Positions 11,511 through 22,972 of a stretch of 64,000 nucleotides of DNA are shown one piece after another. This stretch comes from Xylaria sp. FL1777. Lineage: Eukaryota; Ascomycota; Sordariomycetes; Xylariales; Xylariaceae. The notes beneath the pieces are model-generated. The model was not told where the DNA came from. It ran no database searches and saw only the letters and a list, made by a program, of their open reading frames with translations. The stretch is taken from assembly GCA_022578965.1 (NCBI GenBank), contig MU400574.1:1-64000 (forward strand), given 5' to 3'. The position numbers and the translations under genes are program-made. Within the stretch, counting starts at the first letter, position 1. Each line of letters begins with the position of its first letter.

Positions 11511-12580
11511 TTCCCCGTCTACGGATAGACGAAAAATTCCTTAGAGGTGTCGGAAATCACGTCAAGGAACGAGACAATCTCATAGAAGTGTGCTACCATG
11601 ACCGGGGTCGACCGCTGCAGTTAGAGGTAGATGCTCCAGGTCTCTCAATAGCATCCGGTTTATTGATGACCAGCTAGCCCAGGATCTAGAGCCATTGGAA
11701 ATACAGGTGTCCACAAGAGCGCACGGTATCAATTTCAAGGACGTTTTCATTTCTCTCGGACAGATGCCTCCTTCTGTCACCATGGTTGGAGAAATGAGCG
11801 GTATCGTCACTGCAGTCGGACGAGGAATGATACATAGATACGTGGCGGGTGACCATGTCATGGGATTTTTCGCTAAACCATTTGCCAGCAACGCTCGCGT
11901 GAACGGCCATCTCGCCCACATAATGCCAAAAGGAATGGCATTCGGCATCGCGGCCACAAACCCCTGCATTTATACCACTGCGTATCATTGTCTTTTCGAA
12001 GTGGCACGCTTGAAGCAAGGACAGTCAGCCCTTATCACGGCGGCTCCAGGAGGTGTCGGTCAAGCTGCCATTCAGTTGGCTCAGTATGCAGGAGTAAATG
12101 ACATTTTCGTAACCCTAGGGTCAAAGTCGAAGAAACAACTGATGATGGACACATATGGAATTCCAGCGAGCCACATCTTCTCATCCCGAATGCTAGATTT
12201 CAAGCAGGGTATCCTTCGCCTGACTAGGGGGCGAGGCGTAGATGTAGTGCTGAACTCATTAACCGGCGACATGCTTACCGACGCTTTTGACTGTGTCGCA
12301 AGATTAGGAACCTTTTGCGAGATCGGAAAAGGAGATATTTGCAAAGGGAACCATCTTCGGCTTAATCCTTTCGACCGTAGTATCACCTTTGCCGCGGTTG
12401 ACCTTGTCGCAGTCGCTCAAGACCGTCCTGAAACTATATATTCACATCTCAACAGCATTATTAAGATGTTCGTCAAGGGTCAGCTTCGTCCGATAAATCC
12501 CATCAGCATATACCCAATCGGCAAAAATCGAAGATGCGTTTCAACTGATTGCGGCTCGAAAGCACACTGGTAAGATTGTC
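11511..12580 (+). pseudogene. PKS fragment: enoylreductase domain
   Basis: The ER linker (IPRLRIDEKFL) resumes one frame away from the previous fragment near 11505, and the frame changes again near 11640 before FIDDQLA. From about 11650 the ER reads cleanly: HGINFKDVFISLGQMP, the NADPH site APGGVGQAAIQLAQ, GVDVVLNSLTGD and FCEIGKGD. At 12523-12527 a run of five A residues shifts the frame. The continuation in the next frame carries the normal ER C-terminal end. Confidence 0.85.
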
Positions 12581-13760
12581 TTGGAATCCCCAGAGCAATC
12601 GACGGTCAAGGCTACTCTTCCCAAGAGAACACAACTCGTTCTGTCGAAACACGCAGCCTACATCATTGCTGGTGGTCTAGGAGATATTGGGAGGAGGCTC
12701 GCGACTCTCCTAGCATCACGCGGAGCAAAACATATTGTGCTTCTCTCTCGTCGCGCACCTGAGCCAGAGCTGAGCAAAGAGATAGGTCTCAGTACCGCTT
12801 CATTCGGCTGTGTTGTTCATTCCGTTAAGTGCGACATTACGGAAGAGTTAGATATCTTCCTTTGCGCCGCGTATTGCCAGAAGAATCATCTTCTTGTCAA
12901 GGGTATAATACACAGTGCAATGGTTCTGAGAGATCGGCCCTTTGCCAAGATGACACTAGAAGAATTCGGTGCTCCTCTCGGCCCGAAGGTGTACGGCACA
13001 ATGAACCTAGACAAAGTTTTTGCATCGCCAGACCTCGATTTTTTTATCATGCTTTCCTCGTCCGCCACAATCATTGGTAATGGTACTCAAGCAAATTATG
13101 CGGCAGCAAATGCCTTCCAGGATGCCTTCGCCAATGCCAAGGCCGATAATGTTAATGAGACGAGATATGTCGCTCTCAATTTAGGCGCCATTGAAGGCTC
13201 TCGATCTGTCTCAGCAACTTCCGAAGCACAGAGCAACCGACTGAAGAGTATATCGATTACAATGGAGGAGCTATTGCTCACCGTAGAGTACGCAATGAGC
13301 CCCCAGGCCCGCCATGATAAGTTATCGCATGCAATCATGGGAATTTCTAGACAAGGACTTACTGATGTAGGTGATCTGAGTTCGTTAAAAAATGTCATCT
13401 TCAGCCATCTTCCAGCTGCTCAAAATGAAGTTGCAGCAGGCACCACGGATAGCACCGATATCACGCATCGCATTGGTAGTTGTTCGACAGTGGAAGAAGC
13501 TCAGGCCCTCGTCACCGAAGCCGTCACCGCCAAGTGTGCATCATTTTTGGGCTGCGACGTGGAAGAAATATCTCAGAGCAGGCCGCTGTCTGAGATTGGA
13601 TTTGACTCACTCGTCTCTATCGAATTGAAGAATTGGCTTTTGCGAACCTTTGACTCGCCTATTCAGATGGCAGAGATCTCTGGCGCATCCAGTGTCGTTG
13701 CCTTGGCGATCATAACCATGGAACGCTCACGACTAGTTAACATTAAAAACAAGCCTGACA
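12581..13760 (+). pseudogene. PKS fragment: ketoreductase and acyl carrier protein
   Basis: KR: nucleotide-binding IIAGGLGDIGRRLA, LLSRR, catalytic serine in FIMLSSSATI and catalytic tyrosine in QANYAAANAFQD. ACP: IGFDSLVSIELKNWL with the phosphopantetheine-accepting serine. The domains are complete and in one open frame with the following cAT. This is therefore the best preserved part of the wreck, but it has no intact upstream condensing machinery. Confidence 0.88.
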
Positions 13761-15590
13761 GAATGACGGATAAGGCAGACACTGATACTGTGAGGAGCGT
13801 AAAAATCAAAACTCGCGGTCTTCGGGATTTCAAATGCTGTGTTTCTACGCCGCCTCCGAAACTCCCATTATTCTCACTTAAGGATTACTTGAATTGCTAC
13901 TGGCAAACAGTGTCAGTGTTTACACGTAATGACGCTGAAAGAGAAAGCTTAGCTAGGGCGATAGCCGAATTTCGTGCACCTGAGAGCGTTGGGGCACGGA
14001 CATATGCCTCTTTGATCGAGCGAGCAAACGACGCAGATGTCGAATGTTGGCTAGCAGACGCTCAAACTAACAGCGTTTTCTTGCACTTCGGTCATCCCAT
14101 TGCGCCGTGGAACGCCTTCATACATACGCATCACGACAGCCCAAATCCCCATTCCCAGGCGGAACGAGCTGCGCTTCTGACGGGTGTGGCCTTTCGATTC
14201 CTGAGGGGTATGGAGAGAAATGAGATCAAAAATGACTGGTTGGGCTCACGGCCACTCTGCTCGTACGATTGGAAATGGATGTTCAATGCCGTTCGGCGGC
14301 CTCGTGCGCATTGCGATGAGATGAAAATATACCCTGATAGTACGCATATTGCCGTCCTTCGTAATGGACATGTCTTCAGGGTACCACTGCAATATGAGCA
14401 TGTTGACGTGTCGCTGGAGCAATGGACAGGAATATTCCAGGCAATTATTGATGCCGACATGGGCGAGGACTGCTCGGCAGGTATATTGACGACAGATTTC
14501 CGCGACATTTGGGCTGCGGTAAGGACTCAAGCTCCGGTTAGACTACGCCCTCAGCTAACGCTTGTGCAGAATAGAGAGAAGATCATCCAAATTAGTGACA
14601 GCAACCTTGCCTATTTTCAGACCATTGAAGAGGCGACATTTGTCGTCTGTCTAGACCGGGGTGAAAGGATAGCGCAGGGTATTGCTGGCGACGGTTTTAA
14701 CCGATGGTTCGACAAAACGACGCAATTTGTCGTATATGCCGACGGTCGCTCAGCACATATCTCTGATCATTCCATGATTGACGGAACGATTCCTTTACGC
14801 TTGACCGAATTTATTCACGACGCTATTATGTCTCATCAGCCAGGTGGTCCCAGTGCTCAATATCCAGTAGCATTACCAGAGCATTTTCCACTCAAAACTT
14901 CTTTTACGGTAGATGATCATATACGCTAAGTCCGCAAGCGATATCAACAAATAACGTCAACCCGGGGCTACCGCTACATTGAGACCACTTCTCTAAGCCA
15001 GAGACTAGCTACTGGTACTAGTTTCTCGTCAAAGAATTGCCTTGACTTCACCTTGCAGCTTGCGGCGCGGATCCATTTTCGATATAATCCTGCCACATGG
15101 GAACCGATATCTGTGTAGCACTTTCACCGTGGGCGGATCCACGACAGCCCGTCTCAAACAACGTTGTAAATTTCTGCGAAGGAGCACTTGACGATAATTT
15201 GCCTCTCTCTGAGAAATGGCGACTATTAGCCGACGCAGCAATAGAATGGAATACAGCGACAAAACGCACCCAGAATGGAGCAGGTTTCTTACGGCGCACT
15301 GAGGCCTTGAGGAGAGGAGTGAAGTAGTTTATTATACAGAGGAACAACTGGCGAACTGGAAGTGGTCTGATTCCCTGGCAAGCATTGCTGGGGCGGGTGC
15401 GAAGCTGCCGGCGTTGTTCACCAACGAGGTCTTCAATAAAGTATACCCCGGAAATCTGTACCAGGTGCGCAATGAAGGGGACTTCATGGACGACGCGGGA
15501 TATGTCATGGGCAGCGATTGCATCTGGATTAGTAACAGGGTGCGAGAGAATCAGTAAGCCCCAATCACCATGATCATCTATGGCTATTTC
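13761..15590 (+). pseudogene. PKS fragment: C-terminal carnitine/choline O-acyltransferase domain
   Basis: LFSLKDYLNCYW, GHPIAPWNAF and the catalytic histidine region ISDHSMIDGT (H-x3-DG) identify a choline/carnitine acyltransferase domain. The first open frame ends with a TAA at 14927-14929, but homology continues past it (RYQQITSTRGYRY, RIHFRYNPATWEP). Further stops follow near 15115 and 15170. The frame then moves by indels (LSEKWRLLADAAIEW in one frame; LFTNEVFNKVYPGN and VMGSDCIWISNRVREN in another). The end near 15553-15590 is uncertain. Confidence 0.82.
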
Positions 15591-16943
15591 AAGAACACTT
15601 ACTGCTCAAGTACGGGTATCCCTCACGAATCTTCACGCATCAACGCCTAGCTCCGATTTTCTACACGCCCGCCTTCATGTCTATAGGTTAGACCATCTTG
15701 AACCATCTTCCAGTCAGGGACCCTAGAGCACTATGACCATAGCGATAAAGTTAGCGTAATAAGCTCTTAGGTCCTTCATTAGGTTTATGGCGCGCATTGT
15801 CATCCTACATGCAAAATTAAACTACACCGCCCAACAGGCGCATACCTTCTCGACAGTAGGCCAGTCATTGGCTCAAGTCACGCAAGCGAGTTAATTAGTG
15901 ATTTAGAATAATTTATCGTTGAGAACAGCTGTTCGGCTTCAAGGAGCGGAATTGATCAACCGGCTGTCCTCCGGATAGACGGAGAGCAGGTTGCTTACAC
16001 TCTAGACATAGCCCTGGATTCGGTAGCGTCCCGTGCCGAATACCGTGGGGTTGCGGGGTTGCGGGGTTGCGGGGACCAAGGAGCAACGGGAGTTCACGTG
16101 ACTAGTACGCCCGAGCAGCTGACAACAGTCACAAAGTGAGAAGTATTTCTTCGTGAGCTACTATATGACTAGTCCTCGGTAAGGTAGAGCCTTTTCTTGG
16201 GCTACTACCCTAATTAGCGTTTATCCTATGTGAGCCTATATATAGACAAGAGCCAAAGAAAAAAAGTATAAGGAAATGATCAGCGAGGCATTCTGCCCAG
16301 TAGTTAGGGTTCCAATGAGAAGTATTACCTCTTGTTCCATTGGTGGACCACGTCACAGTCCGATGCTCCGAAAATTGCGGAATACGCAGAATGCCCCGCC
16401 CCTCGTTACCCCGGCAGTCATTACGAGTGGAGTGCAAGTTCCCTAGCCACGTAGATCAACACGGCACGGACTCTCTAGAGCCATGAGCGAAAGATACCTA
16501 CGATTTTATTGAGAGGGCTGTTCCATATGCTGCATCTCTGCCGACAAAATATACGTTAATCGAGTTGTCTTGTGATATACTATCTACACGTGAAAGACTG
16601 AGTATACGGAATGATTTATATTGGTATTGTATATTTATACAAATATGGGTTGGAGGTTACCTACGACATCCCATTAGAAATGGACATGTTCACAACGCTC
16701 CTGGGCTATCTAACACCTCCTAGGCTAAGTGATACCATAGGCTCTAGTAATTATATTCATAACTATATCAAGACGGCCGACCGGGCTCTTAAGCGTCTCC
16801 GACGGCCGGTGATCAAACCCCGGGGTATTGAACTCTTGGCTTTGATATTAATACAATGCGATAGCATGCTACAACTCCTCTTACTTCATTTACCTTTCGT
16901 CTATCTCTAAGATCAATTTTCATTGTAGAGATTTGAAATCTCA
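15591..16943. other. Intergenic between PKS remnant and P450
   Basis: No convincing gene. It contains the G-run repeat at 16047-16074 and a possible decayed tRNA-like stretch near 16771-16850. A 99-codon plus-strand frame at 16611-16910 shows no family feature and overlaps that stretch, so I did not call it. Confidence 0.55.
16047..16074 (+). repeat. Tandem GGGGTTGC repeat, possible G-quadruplex
   Basis: Four GGGG runs separated by three identical TTGC spacers. This fits the G-quadruplex pattern of four G-tracts with short loops. It lies about 870 bp upstream of the P450 start, on the same strand. Confidence 0.85.
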
Positions 16944-18737
16944 ATGTTTTCACTTCCGTTGTTGACGGGATTCCATCCCTCCACTGCTGCCCAAATGAAT
17001 CAATATTTGTTTTTCCTCGTCGCGCTCATTGCAGGAATCTTGGTCCATTTAGCATGCAACAAAAACACGCAGAAACGGCCTCCGGTTATCAATCCGCCGA
17101 AACTATTCGACTTCACGGGTGGAACAACTAAAGTTGACTTTCTTCAACGAAGCTATGAAATGGTTCATGACAATTCGCGGGAGAACTCTAATCGTCCGTA
17201 CACTGTGTATACCGACGTGGGACCCGTTATTGTACTCCCTCCGAAGTTTGCAGATGAGATGAAGAATAATCCACAACTAGACTTCATGGCAAGCATAGAA
17301 GAAGTCTGTTACCCTACCTGATATCATATCAAGTGCTAATGGCCAGATAGGTATTTCATGGCTCAATCCCCGGCTTCGAGATTTTCAACTCTGATTTTGC
17401 GGGTGCAATTCTTGTTCAAGTGGCAAAAAAACAGTTAACCAAGTTCTTAAGTATGTTAACCTATCGTGCTTTATCACCCACTCTTGTGCTTAGTTCATCA
17501 ATTTTCCAGATAAGATTACAAGGCCTCTAAGCAAGGAGACTGCTTTCTCTCTACATGAATTATTAGGTCACTCCTCAGGTAGGTTAAACGGCTGAAAAAA
17601 ATACGATTGCCAATATTTATTCCCTATAACTATGCTACAGATTGGAACGAATTTGGTCTTCTGGCCCTAAATCTCTCACTCGTCGCCCGGCTATCCACGC
17701 GAGTATTCTTGGGCGAAAGGCTCTGCCGCGACATCGAGTGGCTACAGGTTACCTCACAATACCCCGTAATCGCATTTGGCGCGGCGTTCAAACTGCGTTT
17801 GTACCCGAAGATCATACGACCCCTTGTTCATTGGTTCTTGCCTGAATGCCAGCTTTTACGTCGCCAATATGCCCGAGCACGCTCCATGATCGAACCAGTG
17901 ATTAATCAACGGCTGGAAGAGAAGCGCAAGGCACTGGAAGCAGGGTTACCAGTTCCAACTTTCGATGATGCTATCGACTGGGCCCAGGAGGAATCAAAAC
18001 AATTCAAATATAAGCCGGCCACGTTTCAACTTGCTATGTCGAATGCTGCTATCCATACTACAAGTGATCTCCTCTCACAGACTCTTCTAGAGCTTCTGGC
18101 CCATCCGGAACTCATACAGCCTCTAAGGGACGAGATCATTGAGGTACTCCGTATTCACGGATGGACAAAGCTAGGGTTATATAACCTGAAATTAATGGAC
18201 AGTATCCTTAAGGAGACTCAACGGATAAAACCAATTCAAATGGGTAAGTTATAGCTTCTAGCCACCTACTAAACTTTAATGCTATATTAATATTTTATTG
18301 GCGCAGTTTCAATGCAGCGGGTTGCGCATGCAGATATTCGCTTGTCGGACGGAACTGTCATACCCAAAGGTGCCCAGTGCGCCGTTGCGAACACGTCGCG
18401 ACTTGATAGTAGTTTATATGAAGAACCTCAGAAGTTTGATGGATACCGATTCCTCAAAATGCGCAGTGATCCCGGAAAGGAAAACACTGCGCAATTTGTG
18501 ACCACTGGTATTAACTCTCTTGGTTTTGGGCACGGAGCTCATGCCTGCCCCGGGCGCTTTTTCGCCGCAAACGAGATCAAGATCGCTCTTTGCCACCTGA
18601 TTCTAAAATACGACTTGGAACTAAGTCCTGAAACATCACCTGAAATAAGTTGGTATGGCTTTAATCTGAACGTCAATCAAGATGCAAGGATTAGAGTGCG
18701 ACGACGAAAAGAGGAGATCAACATTGATAGTTTATAA
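16944..18737 (+). CDS. Cytochrome P450 monooxygenase, 5 exons, 520 aa
   Basis: Exons are 16944-17303, 17351-17450, 17510-17578, 17641-18243 and 18307-18737. The spliced length is 1563 nt with no internal stop. An N-terminal membrane anchor (YLFFLVALIAGILVHLA, about residues 20-36) would hold it in the ER. The proline-rich hinge RPPVINPP follows. The I-helix has AAIHTTSDLL near 311-320, the K-helix ETQR is at about 368-371, and the heme loop FGHGAHACPGRFFA has the iron ligand near Cys458. Overall resemblance is to ent-kaurene-oxidase-like fungal P450s used in secondary metabolism; the substrate cannot be read from sequence. Two starts are possible, the second at 16995 just before the anchor. 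It is intact although the neighbouring PKS is dead. Exons 2 and 3 are short and could be mistaken for damage if introns are missed. Confidence 0.87.
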
Positions 18738-19697
18738 CGGGCAGTCGCCTGCCCGCAACCTCCAGAGCACGGGAAAGCTGGGGACCAATAGTAAATAAAG
18801 ATGGCTTACTCTTAATAGAATTCATGATAGCCACATTTGCCAATGAGCTCACTCTGTGGACTACCAGTATTTATGCGCCTGTATCAATTCCACTAACGGG
18901 TACAAGAACAACTGTCTCAGCTACAGAGCTAAAACAAGGACTTAACATGCATTAATTATATAAAGTTTAAACTTTAAACTAAGCTTAATTAAGCACTTGG
19001 CTTTTAATTGGGGTAATTGCTTTATTTAGGGTCCACGGGTTCTTGGCGGGCCCCTGCCAAGAACCCATGGGCGCCCATTCTAAAACCCTATACCAAGGTA
19101 CGTACCATCTGTTCTCACAGACCATCTAAACGAACCCATAGATTATCTTTAGGTCATCATGATGATTAGGGGTTTTCATATAAGAGACAGAATTTTCACA
19201 AATAGATTATATTTTTATTACATAATAGTAAGTTCACTGATTACGTAACCCCTCTTGGCTTGCTTAAAGCAAGCTAAATAGTACGTGTAACTTCTATTTC
19301 AATCAAGAGTCTTCCGGCATACTACAAATAAAATACCGCTTAAGAGCTAGGACAAAGACACCACCGCTAAGAGTAAGTAAGTACAGCGTGTTCATATAAG
19401 TACCTAATCAAACAACAACTTGCCTGGACCTTTTTCGTTCCCGTTTCTCTGGAATCAGGTAGAGTGATCTGCAAACCCACCATGTCGAAATGGGCCCTAG
19501 TCTAGGCTAGATGTATGGCCGCGAACGGGGGAAAAAAACTAACTACTTTATTCCATTATTTAATAATTAGTTCATCTGAAAGCTCTAGACAAAATAAAAA
19601 ACCGTAGCATAAGACCAACTTGTCCTATAACAAACCCAGCAGTTTTAATTTCGACTCTCAAGATTGGTAACCAAGTAAAGACTGGCCATATCGAGTC
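18738..19697. other. Intergenic with one strong hairpin
   Basis: No frame of note. Apart from the inverted repeat at 19033-19070 I see only AT-rich patches (18950-18990, 19530-19600). The right part should contain the promoter of the membrane-protein gene. Confidence 0.6.
19033..19070. repeat. 15-bp inverted repeat with 8-nt loop
   Basis: Arm CCACGGGTTCTTGGC at 19033-19047 and arm GCCAAGAACCCATGG at 19056-19070 pair with a single G/A-type mismatch. The loop is GGGCCCCT. It could form a stable hairpin or mark a small mobile-element remnant. No flanking duplication is evident. Confidence 0.75.
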
Positions 19698-22498
19698 ATG
19701 GAGCCACGCAAATCAGATCCTCCCTGTGAGCTTGATGATCTTTCCTCAGCTGCTGTTACGGATTGTGGAGCAGTTAGAGTTGCTAGTATGGCGAAGGGCA
19801 CAGATAGCAGTCCAAGGAATCATGAGGCGCCTTCGAACACACAGCAAGAAAGACCCAAAGTTCGCTTCAACAGCAAAGTGAACTTGCCTGTGGCAACGGC
19901 AGAGGTTGCTGAGTCCAGGGGAGAGCAATTGACACCGGTTTCATCGGGAATACAGAAGCTGCGGCCAGCGCTGTCGAGGAATCCGAACTCCTTCGGGTCC
20001 ACTGCTAGCGATGTTGCTGATGAACCTCTCAGCCGGGAGAAACGAGAATCTACAGCGACTGCTGCCGTAGAACGTCCTCGTTCTGTTGCATTCGATACCT
20101 GGAATAACTCCAACGGTCCTAGTAGTAGATGGTCTATGGACTCAGACGCCATGACAAACGCTAGCTATTCCGAAGTCCCCATAACAAATTCGTATACCTC
20201 TCCTATGACACTTGGTGATGCGTCTTTGGGCGATCATGGTACTAAGCTTGAAGTGGAAGCTGAAGGTCTCCTCAAGGCTCACACTCGAAATCCAGATGGC
20301 GTATTTTCAGGTATGCTGTTCAATTTTGGACCTCCTATGCTCTTCTCATTACATGGGTACTAGGACATTGAACTGTGTTATACCGAACAAGCATGACAAT
20401 GCTTCTGTCCTGGTTAACGAACCATTCCTAAAAGAAAGTTGCTCCGTTCATGATAATCTTCTAACTCCATCCCAGCAGATACTTTATCCCAGACGGAACA
20501 AAATACAGACATCGCAGATGAAGCCCACGTATCATCGGGGAATACCCGAGGTGGCGTCTTTTACCAGCTCCTCCAAGCCTATCGACGTCCGATTTATGAT
20601 CACCTCCAGGACCAGCGGTTAAATGCGGGTGACACTCCAGGATCTTCAGATAGAACAACCCCGACGCGGAGGAAATGGTACGAGCAAGAAAAGGCAACTC
20701 GGTCACAGGAAACTATTGCCAGGTTAGCTGGGGCGTCTGTGAAGCTAGCGAATCCAAGTGAAAGAACGCCGACCGCACTAAGCCCCCCTGAAGTCCGAAA
20801 GCGTCATGGGCACAAGAGAGCTACCAGCGGAAAAATAATGACAGTGATGGGATTAGCTCGCGAGGAGGAAGTGAAGATCACGATTCATGTTGCCGATATC
20901 CTCAAGCGTCAAAAATATATCATGAAGATGTGCCGCGCGCTAATGCTATTCGGCGCACCAACTCACCGACTGGAGGAATACCTCGCGATGTCAGCGAGAG
21001 TGTTGGAAATCGACAGCCAGTTCCTCTACATCCCTAATTGTATGATCATCTCGTTTGACGACGTTTTCACGCACACAACCGAGGTAAAAATTGTTCGTAC
21101 AGCCCAAAGTGTTAACCTCGGTAAGCTCAAGGACGTTCATGATATCTACAAAGAAGTCTTGCACGACATTATAGGTCTAGATGATGCTCTCTCTCAGCTA
21201 GACCGGGTAATCACAGCGAAGGCTCGCTACTCTGTATGGGTTTGCATTCTCATGTACGGGCTTGCGAGCGCCGCAGTGTCATGTTTCTTCGATGCTCGCC
21301 TCATTGACCTCCCCATCATCTTCGCCCTAGGCGCACTTTTAGGCTTTCTGCAGCTTGTTGTCGCTCCGAGATCAAACACGTATAACACCGTCTTCGAAGT
21401 CAGCGCGGCGATTTTACTAAGCTTCCTTGCACGTGCCTTCGGCAGCATCCGTGGCGGAAATCTATTTTGTTTCTCGGCGATCACGCAGGGATCTATTGCT
21501 CTAATTCTTCCAGGATGGCTCGTGCTATCTTCTGCGTTGGAGTTGCATTCCAAGGCGATGGTTCCCGGTGCGATTAGACTTGTCTATTCCATCATTTACT
21601 CCCTATTTCTAGTTTATGGTATCACGGTTGGGACAGCTTTGTACGGTGCTATTGATTCAAATGCCGTCACGGAAACGTCGTGCCAAACCCCTCTCAGCTC
21701 TTACTGGAACTTTCTCTTCGTACCCCTCTATATCGTCTTTATTGCGTTCACTGTTCAAGCCAAATGGACTCAGATGCCCGCCATGGTGCTCATCGCTCTT
21801 GCTGGTTATACTGTCAACTTCTTCACAAGCCAAAGATTCGCCGCCAGTCCTTCGATCGCCTACACGTTTGGGGCATTCACCGTTGGTGTACTAGCAAACT
21901 TGTACAGCCGAATACGACATGGAGTAGCGGCGGCAGTCTTACTCCCCGCTGTTTACATTCAAGTGCCAGGTGGCCTTGCCTCCACAGGCGCCATCACGAG
22001 TGGCTTGAAAATTGCCTCCGACCTCACGAATTCGACTGGGACAGCGACCTCTGACGTAAGTATGAGAAATGTTCTCCGCGATGTCATTGGTGCACTACTC
22101 TCCCTACCATTGTTTTATTGATATCGGATTCGATGTGCTCAGCTTAATCCAAGCGTTATGCTGCGCGACGAGGTTCGGTGGGGTTATGTCCCATAGCTAG
22201 CACCTCCTCAACATCGAAGCAAACCCCGCACAGTGGCTATTACTGCTTTGATAACACATGCTAACGTGGAATATAGACTGACAATGCTCAACTAAATGCA
22301 GCAGTAAGTATAGTCTCTATGTGGGACGTTCCATCCAGTTTCCTTGCATAATATTTATATTAAGTTTTCCATTCATAGGTATTTAATGTGGCCGCTAGCA
22401 TGATTCAGATCTCAATTGGTATCACTGTGGGCCTGCTCATATCTGCTTTGATCGTGTACCCAATGGGTAAAAGACGGAGCGGCCTATGGACTTTGTAG
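19698..22498 (+). CDS. ThrE/PRM10-like multispanning membrane protein (DUF1212), 4 exons, 779 aa
   Basis: Exons are 19698-20310, 20476-22055, 22277-22303 and 22379-22498 (2340 nt). Residues 1 to about 340 are hydrophilic, serine-rich and probably disordered. From about 345 the threonine/serine-exporter-like domain begins (KYIMKMCRALMLFGAPTHRLEEYL), then about ten membrane segments from about residue 458 to the end (for example WVCILMYGLASAAVSCFF and ISIGITVGLLISALIVYP). The yeast relative Prm10 is pheromone-regulated; the transported substrate in fungi is not established. Exon 3 is a 27-nt micro-exon (TDNAQLNAA) required to connect the membrane core to the last helix. The acceptor of intron 1 is a CAGCAG tandem, so one residue may be optional. 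The gene appears intact. Confidence 0.88.
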
Positions 22499-22972
22499 AA
22501 ATCATCATGCATCAGATGCGAGGATAATACAAGTAGCGTTTGGCTCACGGTTTAACCATAACTGTATGCATAAAGCTGTGCGGTTGGCTAGAATAGAAGC
22601 AATATAGTTCTAGCAGAAGTCATGCGGTGTTAACATCTAGTTACCCAATAGCTGGATAGCATCGCGATTACTATTCAACTATGGCGATATTCTCGGTGAT
22701 TTACTGGAAAGTGTGGATCTCGAAAGAGGAATAGAGGGGAAAACCACTGGCGCTCCGTTTTCGGGTTTAGGTGATTATCGTCTTTTAGCATACCAAGTAT
22801 TCTAAATCGCGATCATTCTTAAATCTAAGGGCTCTTACGCAAGGTTTTATTATACATACATTAGTCTAGGCTACGGGGAGAACATTGTGGATATCATCAT
22901 TGAAACGACACGGAACAACCGAGCGCAGTCTCAAAAACAGTTTTTAGGCCAGATAAGTAGCATTCCGAGGAG
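22499..22972. other. Intergenic
   Basis: 474 bp between two genes on the same strand. I see no feature beyond what a short promoter and terminator would occupy. Confidence 0.6.

Larger units (their letters stand above)
9562..15590 (+). pseudogene. Highly reducing polyketide synthase with carnitine-acyltransferase domain, degenerate
   Basis: Remnant of an iterative type I PKS. The domain order still readable is KS (C-terminal half only), AT (N-terminal half only), pseudo-KR/linker, ER, KR, ACP and cAT. The AT C-terminal half, dehydratase and methyltransferase are missing. Visible breaks: an in-frame TAA in the KS near 9752, an in-frame internal deletion near 11145, a frameshift near 11505, another near 11640, a one-base slip in an A-run at 12523-12527, and several stops and frame changes in the cAT after 14927. 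Known: fungal PKSs with this terminal domain (for example Trichoderma virens Tv6-931) release product by transesterification onto polyols. This copy cannot make a working enzyme. Product class and toxicity are unknown. The flanking P450 was probably part of the same cluster. Confidence 0.9.

Noticed and set aside
16611..16910. 99-codon plus-strand frame upstream of the P450
   Set aside because: No recognisable motif, not joinable to the P450, and overlaps a possible tRNA relic.
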